From NCBI GenBank assembly GCA_030679805.1, contig JAUXST010000571.1:1-29369 (forward strand): a stretch of 29,369 nucleotides of DNA, given 5' to 3'. Position numbers and translations under genes: made by a program. This document shows, piece after piece, positions 25,404 to 29,369 of the stretch (position 1 is its first letter; the number at the start of each line of letters is the position of its first letter). The notes below the pieces were generated by a model, which searched no databases, was not told the DNA's origin, and was given only the letters and a program-made list of their open reading frames with translations. Origin of the DNA: Reyranella sp. (GTDB taxonomy: Bacteria; Pseudomonadota; Alphaproteobacteria; Reyranellales; Reyranellaceae).

Positions 25404-25692
25404 TCCCAAGAATGACCCCGTCCCAACCGCGCGCCGGATAAAGCCGCCGGAACAGACACTTAACGACGCCCTGAAAACAGGGTGCGAAGGGGCTCGTACG
25501 AACGAAGCGATTGCGAGGTGCGTAAAAGCCTGTCGAACAAGGCTTATCTCTGATTTGTGGACACCGGCGCGGACAACACGCGTTACATTCGGGTGTCCAC
25601 AATTATCGGGCTTTGAGCCCGTCGTTATTGGCTTTCCGGCGTGCGGGGAGCTGAAATTCGGCCGTGGGACTTGTGCCTCGACTTGGGCGTGT
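25404..25692. other. Intergenic stretch with an 11-bp hairpin
   Basis: I see no gene here. TTGTGGACACC (25555-25565) pairs perfectly with GGTGTCCACAA (25592-25602) around a 26-base loop. There is no T-run. The stretch ends at the stop of the lytic transglycosylase gene on the other strand. Confidence 0.5.
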
Positions 25693-27684
25693 TCAGGACC
25701 GTCCCACCGCCGGCGGCACGGTCTGGAAGGGGCCGCTGAGGCGGCTGCGGTAGACGACGACGCCTTCCATGATGCGCTGGACGTAGTTGCGGGTCTCGCG
25801 CAGCGGGATCAGCTCGATCCAGTCGACCATGTCGATCTTGGCCGTGCGTGGGTCGCCCATCGACGACTCCAGCCAGCGCGCGACGCGGTTGGGGCCGGCG
25901 TTGTAGGCGGCCAGCGCGATCTCGTAGGAGCCGCCGAAGCGCTGCAGCATCTCGGTCATGTACTGGCTGCCGAGCTGGACGTTGTAGGCGGGATCGCGCG
26001 TCAGTTTCTCCTGGATGAAGGGCACGCCGACGCGGCCGGCGACATCGCGCGCCGTGCCGGGCAGGAGCTGCATCAGGCCGAGCGCGCCGGACGGCGAGAC
26101 GGCGGCGGCGTTGAACGAACTCTCCTGGCGCGTGACGGCGAGCGCCAGCGCCCGCTCGAGCGCGCCGGTGTTGCCGAGATCGACCATCGGGAAGGACGTG
26201 TCGAACAGCGTGACGCCGTTGGTCGCCGCACGCCGCGCGACAGTGAGGCCGACGTCGGGGCGCTTCAACTCGACGGCGAGCTGGGCCAGCAGCGCTGTTT
26301 CGCCCGGCGCGGTCACCTGGGCGGCGAGGCGCAGCAGGAAGAGGCGGGCGCGGTCGGCATCGCCGGCCTGGCCGCGGACGCGGGCGATGGTGGTGAATTC
26401 GCGCGCGCCGAGCGCCTGGCGGTCGGCAGCACTCGCCGGCGGATCGCTCGGCAATTTCGGCGCGGTGCCGGGCAGTTTGCGGGCGGCAAGCTGGCCGTAG
26501 AAGGTCTGGCCCATGCCTGCCGCCTTGGCGTACCACTCGTTGGCCTCCTTGGGCCGCGCGGCGGCTTCGTTGGTGCGGCCCAGCCAATAGGCGGCGCGGC
26601 TGCGCGAGATGTCGGTCGAGACGCCGTCGTAGAGCTTCTGGAAATGTTTTTGCCCCTCGGCAGTCTTCTTGAGTTGGCGGAAGGCGATCCAGCCGGCGAG
26701 GAATTCTGCTTCGGCAAAGGCCACGCCCTTGCTCTGGCCGTGCGCGGCGGCCACGGCATAGGCGTCGGCGGCGCGGTTGGCGGCCAGGAGATCGCGCGCG
26801 AGCTGATTGCGCTCGTTCCACCACGCGTCGGTCTGGGTGGCCCCCTGCTGGTTGGCGGGTGTCGCCATGATCGCCTTGGCCTCGTCGAGATTGTTGCTGC
26901 GCCGCAGCCACTGGGCGCGCTCCAGCTTCACGGCCGGCTCGTCGAGGCGCGCAGGCGAGACGGCACGGACTAGGGTTCCCGCATCGGCGGCGCGCGTGGC
27001 CATTGCGAGGCGCGCATTGGCGAGCGGCTGATAGTCCGGCGGCAGCTTCGACAGCAAGTCGCGCGCAACCTGCGGACGGCCGCCCCGCAGGATTCTGTCG
27101 AAGCGGGCGATGTGGTCCGCGCCGGTCAGGAGATGGCCGTAGCGGTTGAGGAAATCGTTCTCGTCGGAATTGCGGAAGGTGGCGTTCTTCCAGCTGTCGC
27201 GCGCCAGCCGGGCGACGTCGCCGGGGTTCGCGGCCTGCGCCGCATCGAGGCGGCGCATGTGGCCGGTGCTGGTGAGCGGCGGGAAGGCGGTGAAATAGCG
27301 AAAGACCTCGGTGGCCGGCGTGTCGGGACCGAGGCGATCCTCGGCCTGGCGCCGCAGCACCTCCGGCTCCGGCCAGTCGGGGTTCTCGCGCAAAAATCGC
27401 CAGGTCGAGGCGAAATCGGCATCGGTCTTGGCGGCCACCCGCAACACCGCCCAGTCGACGATGCGCACCAGCAGCGGATTGCGGAAATTTGCCACCATCG
27501 CGCGGGCATCGGCAATGCGGCCCTCGTCGACCGCTTTTAGCGCCGCAGCGAGCGCCGAGGCCTCGGCCGCATCAAGCGGTTTGGCCGCGACAACGGCAGG
27601 GGCACCGCCCGTTTGTTGGGCAGGGGCGGGGAGACTCGCGGTCAGGGCGAGCAACAGGATCAGGGGGGCAAATGTCTTTTTCAC
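25693..27684 (-). CDS. Soluble lytic murein transglycosylase (Slt70-like)
   Basis: A 663-residue periplasmic enzyme that cleaves peptidoglycan between MurNAc and GlcNAc, forming 1,6-anhydroMurNAc. It has a signal peptide (KKTFAPLILLLALTASLPAPAQ), a long helical superhelix (residues ~35-480) that forms the doughnut of Slt70, and a C-terminal SLT domain. The catalytic Glu is E521 in TRQESSFN; GALGLMQLLPGTA and AAYNAGPNRVARWL are the other SLT motifs. Translation appears to begin at a GTG (27684), since it gives a complete signal peptide and there is no nearby ATG; the ribosome binding site is poor. It is divergent from dapA across 134 bp. Confidence 0.93.
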   Translation of the reverse strand: MKKTFAPLILLLALTASLPAPAQQTGGAPAVVAAKPLDAAEASALAAALKAVDEGRIADARAMVANFRNPLLVRIVDWAVLRVAAKTDADFASTWRFLRENPDWPEPEVLRRQAEDRLGPDTPATEVFRYFTAFPPLTSTGHMRRLDAAQAANPGDVARLARDSWKNATFRNSDENDFLNRYGHLLTGADHIARFDRILRGGRPQVARDLLSKLPPDYQPLANARLAMATRAADAGTLVRAVSPARLDEPAVKLERAQWLRRSNNLDEAKAIMATPANQQGATQTDAWWNERNQLARDLLAANRAADAYAVAAAHGQSKGVAFAEAEFLAGWIAFRQLKKTAEGQKHFQKLYDGVSTDISRSRAAYWLGRTNEAAARPKEANEWYAKAAGMGQTFYGQLAARKLPGTAPKLPSDPPASAADRQALGAREFTTIARVRGQAGDADRARLFLLRLAAQVTAPGETALLAQLAVELKRPDVGLTVARRAATNGVTLFDTSFPMVDLGNTGALERALALAVTRQESSFNAAAVSPSGALGLMQLLPGTARDVAGRVGVPFIQEKLTRDPAYNVQLGSQYMTEMLQRFGGSYEIALAAYNAGPNRVARWLESSMGDPRTAKIDMVDWIELIPLRETRNYVQRIMEGVVVYRSRLSGPFQTVPPAVGRS

Positions 27685-27818
27685 GCTACGAATCGTAGGC
27701 AGGGACTTGCGGCATCACAATGGCTGCCCGGGGGTAAGTTGGTGGGCAAGTTGCTCACCTTGCAGGGGCAGGGGGCGGGGCCTAGATTGGCCGCCCCAAG
27801 AATAATCGGAGGAAACCC

Positions 27819-28697
27819 ATGTTCACCGGATCGCTCGTGGCGCTGATCACCCCGTTCAAGAACGGCGCGGTGGACGAAAAGGCATTCGAGAAGTTCGTGG
27901 CCTGGCAGATCAAGGAAGGCACCGACGGCCTGGTGCCCTGCGGCACGACCGGCGAGTCGCCGACCCTCTCCATGGAGGAGCACAAGCGCGTCATCGACAT
28001 CTGCATCGCCGCCGCCAAGGGCTCGGGCGTGCCGGTGATCGCCGGCACCGGCTCGAACTCGACCTCGGAGGCGATCGAACTCACCCAGCACGCCAAGAAG
28101 GCCGGCGCCGATGCCGCCATGCTGGTCGTGCCCTACTACAACAAGCCGACCCAGGAAGGCCTGTTCCAGCATTTCAAGGCGGTGGCCGACGCCGTCGAGA
28201 TCCCGATCCTGCTCTACAACGTGCCGCCCCGCACCGGCGGCGACATGCAGGTCGAGACCGTGATCAGGCTCTCCCAGGTCAGGAACATCGTCGGCATCAA
28301 GGACGCGAGCTACGACATGGCGCGCCCCACGCTCACCAAGCTCAAGGCTAAGAAGGGCTTTATCCAGCTCTCGGGCGAGGATGCGAGCGCCATGGGCTTC
28401 ATGGCCCAGGGCGGCGACGGCTGCATCTCCGTGACCGCCAACATTGCGCCGCGCCTCTGCGGCGACATGCACGACGCCTGGAAGAAGCGCGACCTCGACA
28501 AGGTGTTCGAGCTGCAGGACCGGCTGATGCCGCTGCACAAGGCGATGTTCTGCGAAACCAGCCCCGGCCCGGTGAAGTACGGTGCCGAGCTGATCGGCCA
28601 GGCGAGCGCCGAGATGCGCCTGCCGCTGGCGCCCATCGCCGAAAGCAGCAAGAAGGCGGTGCGCGAGGCCATGATCTCCGCCGGCCTGATCAACTAG
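27819..28697 (+). CDS. dapA: 4-hydroxy-tetrahydrodipicolinate synthase
   Basis: It condenses pyruvate with aspartate semialdehyde, the first committed step of lysine and diaminopimelate synthesis. A 292-residue TIM barrel of normal length. The Schiff-base lysine is K161 (VGIKDAS), Y133 is in LLYNVPPRTG with R138, and T43-T44 lie in CGTTGESPTL; Y107 completes the proton relay. GGAGG precedes the ATG. smpB begins 11 bases after its stop. All active-site residues are at the same numbers as in E. coli DapA, as I recall them. Confidence 0.97.
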   Translation: MFTGSLVALITPFKNGAVDEKAFEKFVAWQIKEGTDGLVPCGTTGESPTLSMEEHKRVIDICIAAAKGSGVPVIAGTGSNSTSEAIELTQHAKKAGADAAMLVVPYYNKPTQEGLFQHFKAVADAVEIPILLYNVPPRTGGDMQVETVIRLSQVRNIVGIKDASYDMARPTLTKLKAKKGFIQLSGEDASAMGFMAQGGDGCISVTANIAPRLCGDMHDAWKKRDLDKVFELQDRLMPLHKAMFCETSPGPVKYGAELIGQASAEMRLPLAPIAESSKKAVREAMISAGLIN

Positions 28698-28708
28698 TCG
28701 GATAGAAA

Positions 28709-29179
28709 TTGGCGAAGAAACCCGAGCCTGGGCAGACCGTCGTCGCCCAGAACCGCAAGGCGCGGCACAACTACTTCATCGAGGAAACTTTCGAGGCCGG
28801 CCTGTCGCTGACCGGCACCGAAGTGAAGTCGCTGCGCGGCGGACGCAGCACGATCGCGGAGTCCTATGTGACGGCGATCGAGGGCGAAGCGTGGCTGGTG
28901 AACGCCACCATCCCCGAATATTCCAGCGGCAACCGCAACAATCACGAGCCGCGCCGGCCGCGCAAGCTGCTGCTGCACCGCAGCCAGGTCAACAAGCTGA
29001 TCGGCGCCATCCAGCGCCAGGGCCGCACCGTCGTGCCGCTACAAGTCTATTTCAACGAAAAGGGCCGGGCCAAGCTCGAGATCGCGCTGGCGCTGGGCAA
29101 GAAGGCGCACGACAAGCGCGCCACGATCAAGGCGCGCGACTGGCAACGCCAGCGCAGCCGTTTGCTGAACCGGACTTGA
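28709..29179 (+). CDS. smpB: SsrA-binding protein (trans-translation)
   Basis: A 156-residue RNA-binding protein that escorts tmRNA to stalled ribosomes. It contains NRKARHNYFIEETFEAGLSLTGTEVKSLR, the OB-fold start of the family, then FNEKGRAKLEIALALGKK and the basic C-terminal tail KRATIKARDWQRQRSRLL that enters the mRNA channel. It starts at TTG (28709); MAKKPEPGQ is the usual N-terminus, and no ATG is available nearby. It follows dapA by 11 bases and is probably cotranscribed. No tmRNA gene is visible in the window. Confidence 0.96.
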   Translation: MAKKPEPGQTVVAQNRKARHNYFIEETFEAGLSLTGTEVKSLRGGRSTIAESYVTAIEGEAWLVNATIPEYSSGNRNNHEPRRPRKLLLHRSQVNKLIGAIQRQGRTVVPLQVYFNEKGRAKLEIALALGKKAHDKRATIKARDWQRQRSRLLNRT

Positions 29180-29186
29180 ACCTCTG

Positions 29187-29222
29187 CCCCCGCGAAGCGG
29201 GGGAAGTGCCCCCGAAGGGGGC
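29187..29222. terminator. Tandem GC hairpins after smpB
   Basis: CCCCCGC-GAA-GCGGGGG (29187-29203) is followed by GCCCCC-GAA-GGGGGC (29208-29222): two perfect stems with the same GAA loop, seven bases after the smpB stop. No T-run follows. The first arm and its lead-in CTCTG (29182-29200) recur exactly at 29351-29369, where the window ends, so this belongs to a repeat family. Confidence 0.6.
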
Positions 29223-29316
29223 GAAGGGGGAAGGCCTCAGCATCGTCGTTTGCCGATTTCAGATCGGAGAATCATAGACATTCCCTGTGAGGCTTGCCCC
29301 CTCCGCCCTACGGGCA

Positions 29317-29337
29317 CCTCCCCCGAAACGGGGGAGG
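29317..29337. repeat. GC-rich palindrome
   Basis: CCTCCCCCG-AAA-CGGGGGAGG is a perfect 9-bp stem. Together with the hairpins at 29187-29222 and the truncated copy at the window edge it forms a cluster of short palindromes, with no coding sequence seen in 29180-29369. Confidence 0.6.
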
Positions 29338-29369
29338 AGAAGATTGCTTTCTCTGCCCCCGCGAAGCGG

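Noticed and set aside
25396..26973. Plus-strand open frame of 525 codons opposite the lytic transglycosylase
   Set aside because: It starts inside the repeat region and runs antisense to a well-defined Slt70-like gene; its composition is that of a GC shadow.

Overview
This is a GC-rich window of about 29 kb. Its gene families suggest a free-living, facultatively anaerobic alphaproteobacterium: a BigR/SqrR-type sulfide regulator, ubiTUV, NnrS, FNR-type boxes, and many short palindromic repeats. A soil or water member of the Rhodospirillales, Hyphomicrobiales or Reyranella type is plausible, but that is an inference from gene content and base composition. I see no rRNA, tRNA, CRISPR array, phage or intact mobile element.

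Positions 1-4355 are metabolic genes. On the minus strand lie a HAD-type L-2-haloacid dehalogenase, a PLP-dependent threonine/serine dehydratase, and a membrane class III nucleotide cyclase cut by the window edge; the last two overlap by ATGA. Two 105-bp palindromic repeats flank the dehalogenase. On the plus strand are a small YdhR-like protein and an aldo/keto reductase. Positions 4597-7062 encode an 821-residue protein that joins a class A beta-lactamase-like serine hydrolase to RTX calcium-binding repeats. A vapC remnant follows. Positions 7476-10150 hold a tight three-gene operon: an unknown protein, a frameshifted SWIM zinc-finger protein, and a nucleotidyltransferase-like protein with a Cys4 cluster.

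Positions 10720-12573 encode thioredoxin 2, an OsmC-family peroxidase and a YafJ-type amidotransferase. Positions 12528-19215 form a divergent sulfur-stress locus. An RND efflux pump (permease and adaptor) runs left. To the right run an ArsR regulator with the two redox cysteines of BigR/SqrR, a DUF2892 membrane protein, a sulfide:quinone oxidoreductase with all three catalytic cysteines, and a DUF302 protein. A strong promoter overlapped by an AT-rich inverted repeat lies between the two arms.

Positions 19418-25025 look like a low-oxygen module: NnrS, a small unknown protein, UbiV-UbiU-UbiT (oxygen-independent ubiquinone hydroxylation) and a CBS-BON protein. FNR-type boxes lie upstream of ubiT and of the CBS-BON gene. 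Positions 25040-25690 are a gene graveyard: an aldo/keto reductase fragment, a vapC tail, and the second copy of a 215-217-bp structured repeat also found at 10173. The right end is housekeeping: a soluble lytic transglycosylase, dapA and smpB, followed by GC-rich hairpins.

The most interesting items are the repeat family that couples a vapC tail to a terminator and a covarying hairpin, the lactamase-RTX fusion, the SWIM/nucleotidyltransferase operon, and the BigR-sqr operon sharing its control region with an efflux pump.
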